Source of the DNA: HGM04593 sp045636125
Lineage (GTDB): Bacteria; Bacteroidota; Bacteroidia; Bacteroidales; Bacteroidaceae
Reading direction: 5' to 3'
NCBI GenBank assembly: GCA_045636125.1
Contig: JAZTWX010000017.1
Coordinates: 92,830 to 156,829 of the forward strand
DNA length: 64,000 nt
A model generated the notes under the pieces. That model did no database searches, was not told the DNA's origin, and saw only the letters and a list, made by a program, of their open reading frames with translations. The position numbers and the translations under genes are program-made. This document shows, piece by piece, positions 27,557-37,214 of this stretch. Numbering within the stretch: position 1 is the stretch's first letter; each line of letters begins with the position of its first letter.

Positions 27557-28437
27557 TCGCTCTTTGCTACATAAAAATCCAACCAGTTGTTGAACAGTTT
27601 ATGTGCCGTCGATTGCCAGTAGTTGAGTGGCGGTTGCGAGGGGTCGTCGTTGAAATAGTAGTTCACGGGAATGTTTATGGGCAACCCCTTGTGTACATCG
27701 CGCTTGTGCTCGCTGTCGAGCGTGTATAGTGCATACTCCGAGTGCCCTGTGATGAAGAAATTCCTTGTCCCGCGCTCCTGCATAATGTATACGCCCGACT
27801 CCTCCGACTCCGAAAGAAGCTCCAAACGGGGCTCGGCAACAACATCGGCACGGTGAATATTGGTGTGTCGGCTGTGCGGTACGTAAATAATGTGGTCGAA
27901 CCCTGTGAGCAACTGGTGTTCGATGTTCAATTGCGTGTGGGGGAAGACGCCGAACATTTTGCTTGGCAACAGGTACTTCTGTATGCCGAATTTGCGGTAC
28001 AGCCCTGCCTGTGCTGCCCAACAGATGAAGAGCGTGCTTGTCACGTTCTTGTCGGCCCAGTCGAAAATTTCGCAAAGCTCGGGCCAGTATGTAACCTCCT
28101 CGAATTCAATCTTCTCAATGGGCGCGCCGGTTATTATGAGCCCGTCGAAACGCTCCCCGCGCAGTTCGCTGAACGCCTTGTAGTAGCGTTGCATATGCTC
28201 GGGTGAAGCGTGTTTGGGGGTGTGCGTGTCGAGCTTCATAAGCACAATTTCCACCTCTTGCTTTGTGGTGGAAAGCACGCGTATAAAGTCGGCTTCCGTC
28301 GGCTCCTTCATAGGCATAAGATTGAGCAGAGCTATTCTAAGGGTTTTTGCAGTGGAGGTGGTGAGAACCTCGAATTCGTTCCCTTCGTCAAGCACGGCTT
28401 GCAATGCGGGTAGTCCTGTCGGCACTTTGATGGGCAT
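27553..28437 (-). CDS. metAA: Homoserine O-acyltransferase, probably acetyltransferase (MetA family)
   Basis: A 294-residue enzyme activating homoserine for methionine synthesis. The start at 28437 gives MPIKVPTGLPA, the invariant MetA N-terminus; an in-frame ATG 90 bases upstream runs into the neighbouring gene and is rejected. The nucleophilic Cys is in STLFICWAAQAGLY, and the His/Glu of the triad are in ITGHSEYALYTLDSE. At the acyl-CoA selectivity position (residue 111 of E. coli MetA, Gly in succinyl-users) this protein has Glu108, in TGAPIEKIEF. Published work on the Bacillus cereus enzyme associates Glu there with acetyl-CoA, so acetyltransferase activity is inferred. It lies between the M13 peptidase (43-base gap) and GH20 genes. 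Confidence 0.92.
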   Translation of the reverse strand: MPIKVPTGLPALQAVLDEGNEFEVLTTSTAKTLRIALLNLMPMKEPTEADFIRVLSTTKQEVEIVLMKLDTHTPKHASPEHMQRYYKAFSELRGERFDGLIITGAPIEKIEFEEVTYWPELCEIFDWADKNVTSTLFICWAAQAGLYRKFGIQKYLLPSKMFGVFPHTQLNIEHQLLTGFDHIIYVPHSRHTNIHRADVVAEPRLELLSESEESGVYIMQERGTRNFFITGHSEYALYTLDSEHKRDVHKGLPINIPVNYYFNDDPSQPPLNYWQSTAHKLFNNWLDFYVAKSE

Positions 28438-28480
28438 AGTTGCGAGTGGTTGTGTGGTTGTTATAAGTTCTTTTCTTGCT

Positions 28481-30511
28481 TTACCATATATCGAGGCGCT
28501 GCTCTTTGGGCACAAAGAGAGCATCACCCTCTTTTATTCCAAATGCAGTGTACCAGTCGTCGATATGGGGCAGTGTACCGTTCACGCGCCAGCGTGTGAG
28601 CGAGTGGGGGTCGTTCTTTGTGAGGTTGCGTATCTCCTCGTCGCGTATGTTGCCTGCCCACACGTTTGAGTATGAGAGGTAGAAACGCTGTTCGGGGGTG
28701 TAACCGTCCTCGGTGGGGAGGGGGTTCTCCTTTGTCGCGTTCTTGAACGCCTGCATAGCTATTTTTAGTCCTCCGTGGTCGGCAATGTTCTCGCCTACAG
28801 TGAGCTGACCGTTGGCGTTGAGGCCGGGGAGAACCTCTATCTTGTTGAAAAAGTCGATAATGACCTTTGTGCGCTCATTGAAGCTCTTTACATCTTCCTC
28901 GCTCCACCACCCGGCGTAGTTACCATCTTTGTTGAAGTGGCGGCCCTGGTCGTCGAAACCGTGTGTCATTTCGTGACCGATTACAACACCTATGGCGCCG
29001 TAGTTGAACGCATCGTCGGCCTTAATGTCGAAGAAGGGGTATTGCAGGATGGCCGCGGGGAAACATATCTCGTTGGTTACGGGGCTGTAATAAGCGTTTA
29101 CCGTTTGGGGCGAAATGTGCCACAGGCTGCGGTCTACGGGCTTGTTGAAGCTCTGCTCAACGTGGTCGTCCCAGCCAAAAGCCGAAATATCGCGCCACAC
29201 CTCGGCGTAGCTCTTTTCGGGGTCGATAATGAGCTTGCTGTAATCCTGCCATTTGTCGGGGTAACCGATTTTAACGGTGAAGGCATCGAGCTTCTCGTGT
29301 GCAGCGGCTTTTGTGCTGTCGCTCATCCACTCCTGTGCGTCGATGCGCTCGCCGAGTGCAATTTGCAGGTTCTTAACAAGTTCTACCATACGCTCTTTTG
29401 CTGCGGGCGGGAAGTATTTTTCTACATACAGTTTGCCGATAACCTCGCTCAAAGCTCCGTCGGTAGCAGTGAGTGCGCGTTTCCAGCGTGCCTCCTGTGC
29501 TTTCTTGCCGCTCATGGTGCGGCCGTAGAAGTCAAAGGCAAGCTCCTCAATATCGTCGCTCAACTCGTTGGTGGTCGACGCGATTATTCTCCATTGTATG
29601 TATGCTTTAATGTCATTCAAGGGGGCGTTGTTTATAATATCGCTCACTTCGGCGATGGCAGCGGGCTGTCCAACGTTAATCTCCTTAATTTCGGCGGGAG
29701 AAATGCCGAGAGGGGTGAAGAATGCATCCCAGTCCATTGCAGGGAAGCTCTCTTTGAGCTTCGCATACTCCATCGGGTGGTAGTTGTTCATTGGGTTGCG
29801 GCGCTCCACGCGGCTGAGCGATTTATTGGCAATGCGCGATTCTATGCGCATTACAGCCTCCATGTTGGCGATAGCCTGCTCGTGGCTCTCTCCTTGCAAC
29901 TCGAACATATTCGCAACATACTCCTTGAATTTGTTGCGTATGGTGGTTGTTGCCTCGTCGGTGTCGCTGTAATAGCTCTTTTCGGGTAACGAAAGACCAG
30001 CCTGCGCTATTGTGAGTATGTTCTTATTGCTATCCATAATATCGCTGCCTATTCCCGTTGCGAAGAATCCGCCAATTCCCAGGCGGTAGTTCTTTGCCAC
30101 TAGCGGGAGAATTGCGGCGCGGTCGGTAAGGGCTGCCACCTCTTGCAGGTAGGGCATAATGGGGCTGTTGCCCAGAGCGTTACGGCGTGCGCTGTCCATT
30201 GCAAGGTTGTAAAGGTCGCCCACCTTCTGTGCATCGGAACCGGGTGCGTTTTTCTTTTGAGAAAACTCTATAACAAGTTCACGCAACTGTTCCTTGCTCT
30301 TGTCGCGCAGCGCATCGAACTGTCCGTAACGGGCAAATTCGTCGGGTAGGGGGTTGTTCTTGCTCCATCCGCCGGTTGCGTATGCGTAAAAGTCGGTTCC
30401 GGGACACTGTGTGGTGTCCATATTGGCAATATCAATCATTGTTTCCTGTTTTTTATCGGTTGTGCAGGCTGCGGCAAGCAGCATTGTTGCAAATATAAAA
30501 AGTTTTCTCAT
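28481..30511 (-). CDS. M13-family (neprilysin/PepO-like) zinc metallopeptidase, lipoprotein
   Basis: A 676-residue endopeptidase with a lipobox LLAAAC (Cys16), so it is probably attached to a membrane in the periplasm or at the surface. The zinc site HEMTH is at 513-517 and the third ligand Glu574 lies in GENIADHGGLK. The N-terminal M13 domain covers about 40-420, and the oligopeptide-binding NAYYSP motif precedes the zinc site. The C-terminal Trp (RLDIW) also fits the family, in which it lies near the active site. The gene begins 3 bases after the ABC-F stop. The enzyme probably trims small peptides. Confidence 0.93.
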   Translation of the reverse strand: MRKLFIFATMLLAAACTTDKKQETMIDIANMDTTQCPGTDFYAYATGGWSKNNPLPDEFARYGQFDALRDKSKEQLRELVIEFSQKKNAPGSDAQKVGDLYNLAMDSARRNALGNSPIMPYLQEVAALTDRAAILPLVAKNYRLGIGGFFATGIGSDIMDSNKNILTIAQAGLSLPEKSYYSDTDEATTTIRNKFKEYVANMFELQGESHEQAIANMEAVMRIESRIANKSLSRVERRNPMNNYHPMEYAKLKESFPAMDWDAFFTPLGISPAEIKEINVGQPAAIAEVSDIINNAPLNDIKAYIQWRIIASTTNELSDDIEELAFDFYGRTMSGKKAQEARWKRALTATDGALSEVIGKLYVEKYFPPAAKERMVELVKNLQIALGERIDAQEWMSDSTKAAAHEKLDAFTVKIGYPDKWQDYSKLIIDPEKSYAEVWRDISAFGWDDHVEQSFNKPVDRSLWHISPQTVNAYYSPVTNEICFPAAILQYPFFDIKADDAFNYGAIGVVIGHEMTHGFDDQGRHFNKDGNYAGWWSEEDVKSFNERTKVIIDFFNKIEVLPGLNANGQLTVGENIADHGGLKIAMQAFKNATKENPLPTEDGYTPEQRFYLSYSNVWAGNIRDEEIRNLTKNDPHSLTRWRVNGTLPHIDDWYTAFGIKEGDALFVPKEQRLDIW

Positions 30512-30514
30512 TAT

Positions 30515-32446
<1,932 letters not shown>

Positions 32447-32481
32447 TGTCGTCTAGTTATTACAAGTTACACAATCAAATA

Positions 32482-32513
32482 CAAAGTTATATGTTTGCGC
32501 CGATAAATGCAAG
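32482..32513 (-). promoter_or_regulatory. Promoter for the ABC-F/M13/metAA/GH20 run
   Basis: Minus strand: -7 box TAACTTTG (32489-32482), spacer of 20, then CTTG (32513-32510) as an imperfect -33 box. The leader is about 30 nt. Confidence 0.5.
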
Positions 32514-32592
32514 GTTATTTCTTTTTATTAAATAGGTGTAAGTGCTGCTTTTTATTTTTTTTTGAAAAAAATGCAAAAAAACTACCTGAAAA

Positions 32593-32625
32593 TTTGCACA
32601 ACAAAATAAAATGATTGTATATTTG
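32593..32625 (+). promoter_or_regulatory. Promoter for the Fur-like regulator and rubrerythrin
   Basis: TTTG (32593-32596), 21 bases, then TATATTTG (32618-32625): both boxes match. A short ATTG...GCAAT dyad (32614-32629) overlaps the -7 box and could be part of an autoregulatory operator, which is speculative. Confidence 0.65.
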
Positions 32626-32673
32626 CAATGATTTCAGAAATGAACTGCGAAAAACTAAATTAAACGAACGAAA

Positions 32674-33093
32674 ATGGTAACGCGTGCAGAACTTAAACAG
32701 GAGCTCATAGACTCGGGTATACGCCCGTCGGTTCAGCGCCTGGCAATATATGAATTTGTGAAGAACAATCCCATTCATCCCACCGCCGACGTTGTTTACG
32801 ATGCATTGCGCGACGAGCTTGGTTCTCTGTCATTGACAACCGTTTACAACACATTGAAGCTCTTTGTCGATGCAGGGCTCATAAGCATGCTCACGATAGA
32901 CGACACCTTCAGATGTTTTGACGGTAACACGGCTTCGCACGCACACTTCCGTTGCGACAGTTGCGGAAAGATTGTCGACCTTGCAATAACAAACAAATTC
33001 CTGTCGATGGTCGACGGCCTTGAGGGCTTCGAAATTAAAGATGCGCAGTTGTATTTGAAAGGCCTTTGCCCTTTATGCAAAGAAAAACAGTGA
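32674..33093 (+). CDS. Fur-family transcriptional regulator (PerR-like)
   Basis: A 139-residue metal-dependent repressor. The N-terminal winged helix (about 1-80) includes the recognition-helix region LSLTTVYNTLKLF. The dimerisation domain has HAHFRCDSCG and LCPLC; Cys94, Cys97, Cys132 and Cys135 form the structural zinc site. The direct neighbour is a rubrerythrin gene, a typical PerR target, so a peroxide-sensing role is more likely than iron (Fur) or zinc (Zur) control. That is inference from context. Start: ATG 32674, about 40 bases downstream of the predicted transcription start. Confidence 0.88.
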   Translation: MVTRAELKQELIDSGIRPSVQRLAIYEFVKNNPIHPTADVVYDALRDELGSLSLTTVYNTLKLFVDAGLISMLTIDDTFRCFDGNTASHAHFRCDSCGKIVDLAITNKFLSMVDGLEGFEIKDAQLYLKGLCPLCKEKQ

Positions 33094-33133
33094 AATAATT
33101 AATAAGATAATAACAATTTAAAAAATTAGGATT

Positions 33134-33682
33134 ATGAAAAAGTTTATTTGTTCAGTTTGCGGTTACATTCACGAAGGCGAAGCAGCTCCCGAGAGATGCC
33201 CCATGTGTAAAGTTCCTTCGGAGAAGTTCAATGAAATGGTAGAGAACGGTAAGATTGAGTTTGTACAGGAGCACGTTATCGGCGTTGCAAAAGGTTGCGA
33301 CGAGGAGATGATAAAGGATCTTAACAACCACTTCATCGGCGAGTGTACCGAGGTTGGTATGTACCTTGCAATGAGTCGTCAGGCCGACCGTGAGGGTTAC
33401 CCCGAAGTTGCTGAGGCATTCAAGCGTTACGCTTGGGAAGAGGCAGAGCACGCTGCAAAGTTCGCAGAGCTTTTGGGTGATGTTGTTTGGGATACAAAGA
33501 CAAACCTCGACAAACGTATGAATGCCGAGTCGGGTGCTTGTGCCGACAAATACCGCATCGCAAAGCGTGCAAAAGAGCTCAACCTCGACGCTATCCACGA
33601 CACTGTTCACGAAATGGCCAAGGATGAGGCTCGTCACGGAAAAGGTTTCGAGGGCTTGTTCAACCGCTATTTCAAGAAGTAA
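33134..33682 (+). CDS. rbr: Rubrerythrin, reverse type (rubredoxin domain first)
   Basis: A 182-residue non-haem iron peroxidase that detoxifies hydrogen peroxide in anaerobes. The rubredoxin centre is N-terminal (Cys6, 9, 22, 25 in ICSVCGY and RCPMCK), the opposite order to classical rubrerythrin, where it is C-terminal. The diiron four-helix bundle follows (about 45-180), with ligand motifs EEAEHAAKF and DEARHGKGFE. It lies 40 bases after the Fur-like gene without a clear promoter between, so the two probably share one message. It ends at a terminator shared with the convergent gene. Confidence 0.93.
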   Translation: MKKFICSVCGYIHEGEAAPERCPMCKVPSEKFNEMVENGKIEFVQEHVIGVAKGCDEEMIKDLNNHFIGECTEVGMYLAMSRQADREGYPEVAEAFKRYAWEEAEHAAKFAELLGDVVWDTKTNLDKRMNAESGACADKYRIAKRAKELNLDAIHDTVHEMAKDEARHGKGFEGLFNRYFKK

Positions 33683-33703
33683 TAACTGCTTGATGGTAAA
33701 TAA

Positions 33704-33734
33704 AAAATCGAGGGGCTTTGTGCTCCTCGATTTT
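33704..33734. terminator. Bidirectional terminator after rubrerythrin
   Basis: Stem aaaatcgagg (33704-33713) pairs with cctcgatttt (33725-33734) around an 11-base loop. A-rich left and T-rich right flanks allow use from both strands. Confidence 0.7.
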
Positions 33735-33749
33735 CGTTTCTGTCGGAAA

Positions 33750-34061
33750 CTAAATATATACAACCTCTAAAATGTCGCTCACGGCAACCGCATCCTCCCA
33801 GCTGTTCCACGAGCTGTACACAATCTCCAGTCCTTGGTAGAAAGCCGATGTGGTAATTCTTTCAACCTTCTCCCACTTGGGCTCACCATACTCGCTCGAT
33901 GCACCGCTGAGCAACAGCCTGTGCGATACGTAGTCGAGTTCGTAGAAACCGCCGCCCAGGCAATATTCTCCCGGTCGCAGCAACTCGCAATGCCTTCTCA
34001 CTCTTCCCATTCGCAGCACGCCGCTCCTGGTGAGTATGAATTTTGGTTGTGTGTCGTTCAA
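33750..34061 (-). CDS. Small conserved-looking protein of unknown function downstream of ribH
   Basis: A 103-residue protein that I do not recognise. It has no signal peptide or membrane segment and is rich in aromatic and acidic residues. Notable patches are LLRPGEYCLGGGFYELDY (about 27-44) and SSWNSWEDAVAVSDI near the end. It starts 12 bases after the ribH stop and ends at a convergent terminator, so it is the last gene of that transcript. The compact, fully open frame and operon position support a real gene. A link to riboflavin synthesis is only positional. Confidence 0.6.
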   Translation of the reverse strand: MNDTQPKFILTRSGVLRMGRVRRHCELLRPGEYCLGGGFYELDYVSHRLLLSGASSEYGEPKWEKVERITTSAFYQGLEIVYSSWNSWEDAVAVSDILEVVYI

Positions 34062-34073
34062 TTTCCTCTTTTT

Positions 34074-34556
34074 TTATTCGAACAAAGCCATCATCTGCAA
34101 TGCAGTAACAGCACACTCGTCGCCCTTGTTGCCCAGTCTGCCGCCGCTGCGCTCCTGTGCCTGCAAGTGGTTGTTTGTTGTTATAAGGCCGAAAATTACA
34201 GGTGTGTCGTACTCCACGTTCAACTTTGTAAGCCCTTCTGTCACGCCCTCGCAAATATAGTCGAAATGGGGGGTGTCGCCTCTTATTACACAGCCTATTG
34301 CAATAACCGAGTCATATTTCTTGCTCTTTACCATCTGTGCTGCGCCATATATAAGTTCAAAGCTGCCCGGTACGCTGTAAAGGGCAATGTCCTTCTCTTC
34401 TACTCCGTTAGCAATTAATGTGTTCACAGCTCCGTCTCTCAACGCGTATGTGATGTCACTGTTCCATTCGGCATAAACTATGCCCACTTTTTTACCTTTG
34501 CCGTTTGCTACTTTGGTTGCGTCGTAGCTAGAAAGGTTGTGCATTTCTGTAGCCAT
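34074..34556 (-). CDS. ribH: 6,7-dimethyl-8-ribityllumazine synthase
   Basis: A 160-residue enzyme of the penultimate step of riboflavin synthesis, joining 5-amino-6-ribitylaminouracil with dihydroxybutanone phosphate; it normally assembles into capsids or pentamers. Family blocks are VPGSFELIYGA, IGCVIRGDTPHFDYI, and a C-terminal NKGDECAVTAL. Length is usual. The terminator at 34676-34703 separates it from the TPR gene upstream, so it needs a promoter in 34557-34675; I could not find a consensus box there. Confidence 0.96.
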   Translation of the reverse strand: MATEMHNLSSYDATKVANGKGKKVGIVYAEWNSDITYALRDGAVNTLIANGVEEKDIALYSVPGSFELIYGAAQMVKSKKYDSVIAIGCVIRGDTPHFDYICEGVTEGLTKLNVEYDTPVIFGLITTNNHLQAQERSGGRLGNKGDECAVTALQMMALFE

Positions 34557-34675
34557 AAAATTTATTTATAAATTCATTTACTGCGTTGTCGCAGGTATTT
34601 TATCGTCGGTCATTTGCGTTCAAGCAAACTCCCTTCTCAAAATATCTGCGTGCGCTCTAGCGGTTCTTGGTTATT

Positions 34676-34703
34676 AAAAAAGCAGCCTGTTGCGCAGGCT
34701 GCT
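34676..34703 (-). terminator. Intrinsic terminator of the TPR gene
   Basis: A 9-bp stem (34681-34689 with 34695-34703, gcagcctg core) followed on the minus strand by a run of T (34680-34676). It lies about 27 bases after the TPR stop. Confidence 0.75.
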
Positions 34704-34730
34704 TCTCTATCTTTTCGCTGCGTGAAATTG

Positions 34731-35399
34731 TTATTTTACGCGGCCAATGTATTTCTCGATGTTTGCTGCTACGGGAGAGTTAGCATACTCGCTCTTAATC
34801 TGCTCGTAGAGCTTGAGGGCTTTTGCGGGCTTGCCTGTCTGCTCGTACACAATGCCTGCCTGCAAAAGATAGTAGGGGCTTATTGTGTTGTTGTCGGCCA
34901 TCTCAGCTGCTTTCTTGAAGTATTTGATTGCAGCGTCGGCGTCGCCTGTCTGTGCGTAGCAGTTGCCCAGTGTTCCGTAAGCAGCGGGAGCTACCATCTG
35001 GTCGTCTCCGTCGAATTTCTTGAGGTAATCGATGGCCTCGTCGTACTGTGCGAGCTGTGCAAGTGACATACCAGCGTAAGCGTTGGCAAGATTGCCTGCT
35101 TTTGTGCCGCTGTAGTCCTCGGCAATCTGTTTGAAACCGAGATTGATCTCGTCGCCGTTCAAAGCCTCTTCGAAGCGCTGTGCAGCAAACATATTCTCGG
35201 CCATAAAGATAGCCTCTGCGGCCTCTTTCTCTGCAGGCTCGGCAACGTATGTGTTGTAGAGCATTGTGCCGGCCATAATAATTACAATTGCTGCAATTGC
35301 GGCGATTATAGTGTTCTTGTATTTAATGATGAGAGCCTCTGACTTTGAAAGCATCTCTTCGGTGAGGATGGGTGCATCCCCTTGTTTGTTGTTGCTCAT
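34731..35399 (-). CDS. Membrane-anchored tetratricopeptide-repeat protein
   Basis: A 222-residue protein with a short cytoplasmic N-terminus, one membrane segment (about 29-50, IIAAIAAIVIIMAGTMLY) and TPR-like helical repeats in the remainder (SLAQLAQYDEAIDYLKKF, CYAQTGDADAAIKYFKKAAE, YEQTGKPAKALKLYEQI). The layout resembles the YfgM type of ancillary envelope chaperone, an assignment by architecture only. It is transcribed divergently from recF and has its own terminator. TPR repeats imply protein-protein contacts in the periplasm. Confidence 0.8.
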   Translation of the reverse strand: MSNNKQGDAPILTEEMLSKSEALIIKYKNTIIAAIAAIVIIMAGTMLYNTYVAEPAEKEAAEAIFMAENMFAAQRFEEALNGDEINLGFKQIAEDYSGTKAGNLANAYAGMSLAQLAQYDEAIDYLKKFDGDDQMVAPAAYGTLGNCYAQTGDADAAIKYFKKAAEMADNNTISPYYLLQAGIVYEQTGKPAKALKLYEQIKSEYANSPVAANIEKYIGRVK

Positions 35400-35440
35400 A
35401 ATTTTATAATGTTTTTTGTTATTTTATCGGTTCTGAACTG

Positions 35441-35448
35441 CAAATGTA
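35441..35448 (-). promoter_or_regulatory. -7 promoter box for the TPR gene
   Basis: Minus strand TACATTTG fits TAnnTTTG, 41 bases before the ATG at 35399. The -33 region has only a TTTC at 18 bases. Confidence 0.4.
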
Positions 35449-35551
35449 ATCAATTTATGTTTAGTTGAAAAATTATAGCTGTTTTTTTTGCTTTTTAATG
35501 GGAATAAGCCTCTGTGGCCGGCGCTTTCCCCGCCCGCGTGGATATATTTTG

Positions 35552-35677
35552 GTAATATATCAAAGTAAACTTTGTATATCTTGCTCGTTGGTGTTACTTT
35601 GAGCTTGCGCTCGAAAATCTTCTGCACTCGCTGTAATATATCAAAGTAAACTTTGTATATCTTGCTCGTTGGTGTTA
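35552..35677. repeat. Two identical 45-bp direct repeats with internal dyad
   Basis: 35552-35596 and 35633-35677 are identical over 45 bases, offset by exactly 81. Each contains the inverted repeat CAAAG-TAAA-CTTTG flanked by AT-rich arms (about 35557-35579 and 35638-35660). On the minus strand both encode the same peptide TPTSKIYKVYFDIL in one frame. I recall similar peptides as a frequent hypothetical product in Bacteroidales genomes, which would mean an interspersed repeat; this cannot be checked here. Confidence 0.9.
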
Positions 35678-35683
35678 TCTTTG
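35652..35683 (+). promoter_or_regulatory. recF promoter formed by the second repeat copy
   Basis: TTTG (35652-35655, inside the repeat dyad), 20 bases, then TATCTTTG (35676-35683), which straddles the repeat's right end. Both boxes match the consensus, 52 bases before the recF ATG. Confidence 0.6.
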
Positions 35684-35734
35684 TAGTTGGTTGTTTTGCC
35701 ACTATGGCACAATCTTGTTTAATTGCAATAGACT

Positions 35735-36841
35735 ATGTTGATAAAAAATATTTCCGTGCTCAATTACAGGAATTTGCGCGATGTGAACGTGGCGCTTTCC
35801 TCTAAAATAAACTGCTTTATCGGCAGCAACGGAATGGGCAAGACCAACTTGCTCGATGCAATATATTATCTTTCGTTCTGCAAGAGCGCCTTTTCGGTGG
35901 CCGACAGCTCGAACATTACGCACGGTGAGCCTTTTTTTATGATTCAGGGCTCTTACTGCAGCGACCTCGGCACGGCCGAGGAGATTTCCTGTGGACTGAA
36001 ACGTGGCGAAAAGAAACAGTTCAAACGCAATAAAAAGAGTTACGATCGTCTGGCCGACCATATAGGCATTGCGCCGTTGGTTATGGTCTCTCCTGCCGAT
36101 AATGAGCTTATAGCGGGTGGTAGCGAGGAGCGCCGCCGTTTTATGGATGTTGTAATATCGCAGTACGACAAGAGTTATTTGACCTCACTCATCCGTTACA
36201 ACCGCGCTCTGCAGCAGCGCAATGTACTTTTGCGCGGCGAGCGTGAGCCCGATGCGGAAATGCTCTCTCTTATGGAGGAGATGATGGTGCAGGAGTCGCA
36301 GTATATCTATGCTGCCCGCAAGGCTTTTGTGGAGGAACTTGTGCCCATCTTCTCGGAATATCACACTGCAATTACCGGTGGCAGGGAGAGCGTGAGCCTT
36401 GCCTATCGCTCGCACGCCGATGAGTGCGACCTTGCAGCTCTGTTGCGCGCTTCGCGTGCCGACGACCGTCGTATGGGATATACAACCAAAGGACTTCACC
36501 GCGATGAGCTTGTTATGCAGCTCGGTGGTTACCCGTTGAAAAAAGAGGGCTCGCAGGGGCAGAACAAGAGTTTTCTTGTGGCGCTCAAGCTCGCGCAGTT
36601 CCAGTTCCTGTGCAGCAAGGGTGGGGAAACGCCTCTGCTGTTGCTCGACGATATTTTCGACAAGCTCGACTCGCGCCGTGTGGAGCAGATAATCTCTCTT
36701 GTGTCGGGCGACAGGTTTGGGCAGATTTTCATTACCGATGTTAACCGCGAACATATAGATAATATTCTCGACGGCATCAACGGAGAGTACAGGCTCTTTG
36801 AGGTGGCAGGTGGAGAAGTGGAGCTTATAAAAGAACGATGA
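35735..36841 (+). CDS. recF: DNA replication and repair protein RecF
   Basis: A 368-residue SMC-like ATPase that helps load RecA at gaps. Walker A is GSNGMGKTN (about 30-38), the signature region QGQNKSFLVALKLAQF is near 270, and Walker B/D-loop is LLLLDDIFDKLD. The N-terminus MLIKNISVLNYRNL is typical. It overlaps the following DUF721 gene by 4 bases (ATGA). The dnaA-dnaN-gyrB neighbours found in some phyla are absent, as expected in Bacteroidetes. Confidence 0.96.
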   Translation: MLIKNISVLNYRNLRDVNVALSSKINCFIGSNGMGKTNLLDAIYYLSFCKSAFSVADSSNITHGEPFFMIQGSYCSDLGTAEEISCGLKRGEKKQFKRNKKSYDRLADHIGIAPLVMVSPADNELIAGGSEERRRFMDVVISQYDKSYLTSLIRYNRALQQRNVLLRGEREPDAEMLSLMEEMMVQESQYIYAARKAFVEELVPIFSEYHTAITGGRESVSLAYRSHADECDLAALLRASRADDRRMGYTTKGLHRDELVMQLGGYPLKKEGSQGQNKSFLVALKLAQFQFLCSKGGETPLLLLDDIFDKLDSRRVEQIISLVSGDRFGQIFITDVNREHIDNILDGINGEYRLFEVAGGEVELIKER

Positions 36842-37128
36842 AAAGGGGAGAAATTAAATCGATTGCCGACCTTGTAAAGACAATGTGCCGCGAAGAGGGG
36901 CTCGAAACTCCTCTCAACGAGTATCGCTTGGTGAGTGCTTGGGGCAAGGTGCTTGGCAGCGCCGTGGAGTCCTATACAAAGGACCTGCGTGTCTATAACC
37001 AGGTGCTCTACGTTACCCTTTCGTCGTCAGTGCTCAGACAGGAGCTCTTTATGAGCCGCAAGTCGCTGGTGCGCCGCCTGAATGAACACGTGGGTGCACA
37101 GGTGATAACCGACATTATTCTGCGTTAG
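36838..37128 (+). CDS. DUF721 (DciA-like) protein
   Basis: A 96-residue protein of the DUF721 family, some members of which (DciA) help load the replicative helicase. The family core is visible in SAWGKVLGSAVESYTKDLRV and VTLSSSVLRQELFMSR. It overlaps recF by 4 bases, a common arrangement that fits a replication role. It is near the short end of the family, so it may be a single-domain version. Confidence 0.85.
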   Translation: MKRGEIKSIADLVKTMCREEGLETPLNEYRLVSAWGKVLGSAVESYTKDLRVYNQVLYVTLSSSVLRQELFMSRKSLVRRLNEHVGAQVITDIILR

Positions 37129-37148
37129 ACGAACATTATTGTAGCGTT

Positions 37149-37180
37149 GTTGGTTTTTCGTGTGGAAAGGACTATTTTTG
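37149..37180 (+). promoter_or_regulatory. Promoter for the MFS transporter gene
   Basis: GTTG (37149-37152), 20 bases, then TATTTTTG (37173-37180). The -7 box is exact and the -33 box has one mismatch. ATG 35 bases downstream. Confidence 0.55.
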
Positions 37181-37214
37181 TCTGCCGAAAATAAAAAAAT
37201 AATAGATATAACAT

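Larger units (their letters stand above)
35400..35734. other. Intergenic region between TPR gene and recF
   Basis: A 335-bp divergent spacer. It holds a -7 box for the TPR gene (35441-35448), two copies of a 45-bp repeat (35552-35677) and the recF promoter (35652-35683). An ATG-started frame on the minus strand (35702-35424) reads through both repeat copies, but I regard it as non-coding. No RNA gene was recognised. Confidence 0.7.

Noticed and set aside
28438..28527. A 30-residue N-terminal extension of the MetA-family protein
   Set aside because: It runs into the M13 peptidase gene; the internal MPIKVP is the invariant family start.
35424..35702. A 92-codon minus-strand frame containing the peptide TPTSKIYKVYFDIL twice
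   Set aside because: The frame is made largely of the 45-bp repeat and its spacer, overlaps the recF promoter and the TPR gene's promoter, and has no domain. A repeat sequence read as protein is the simpler explanation.
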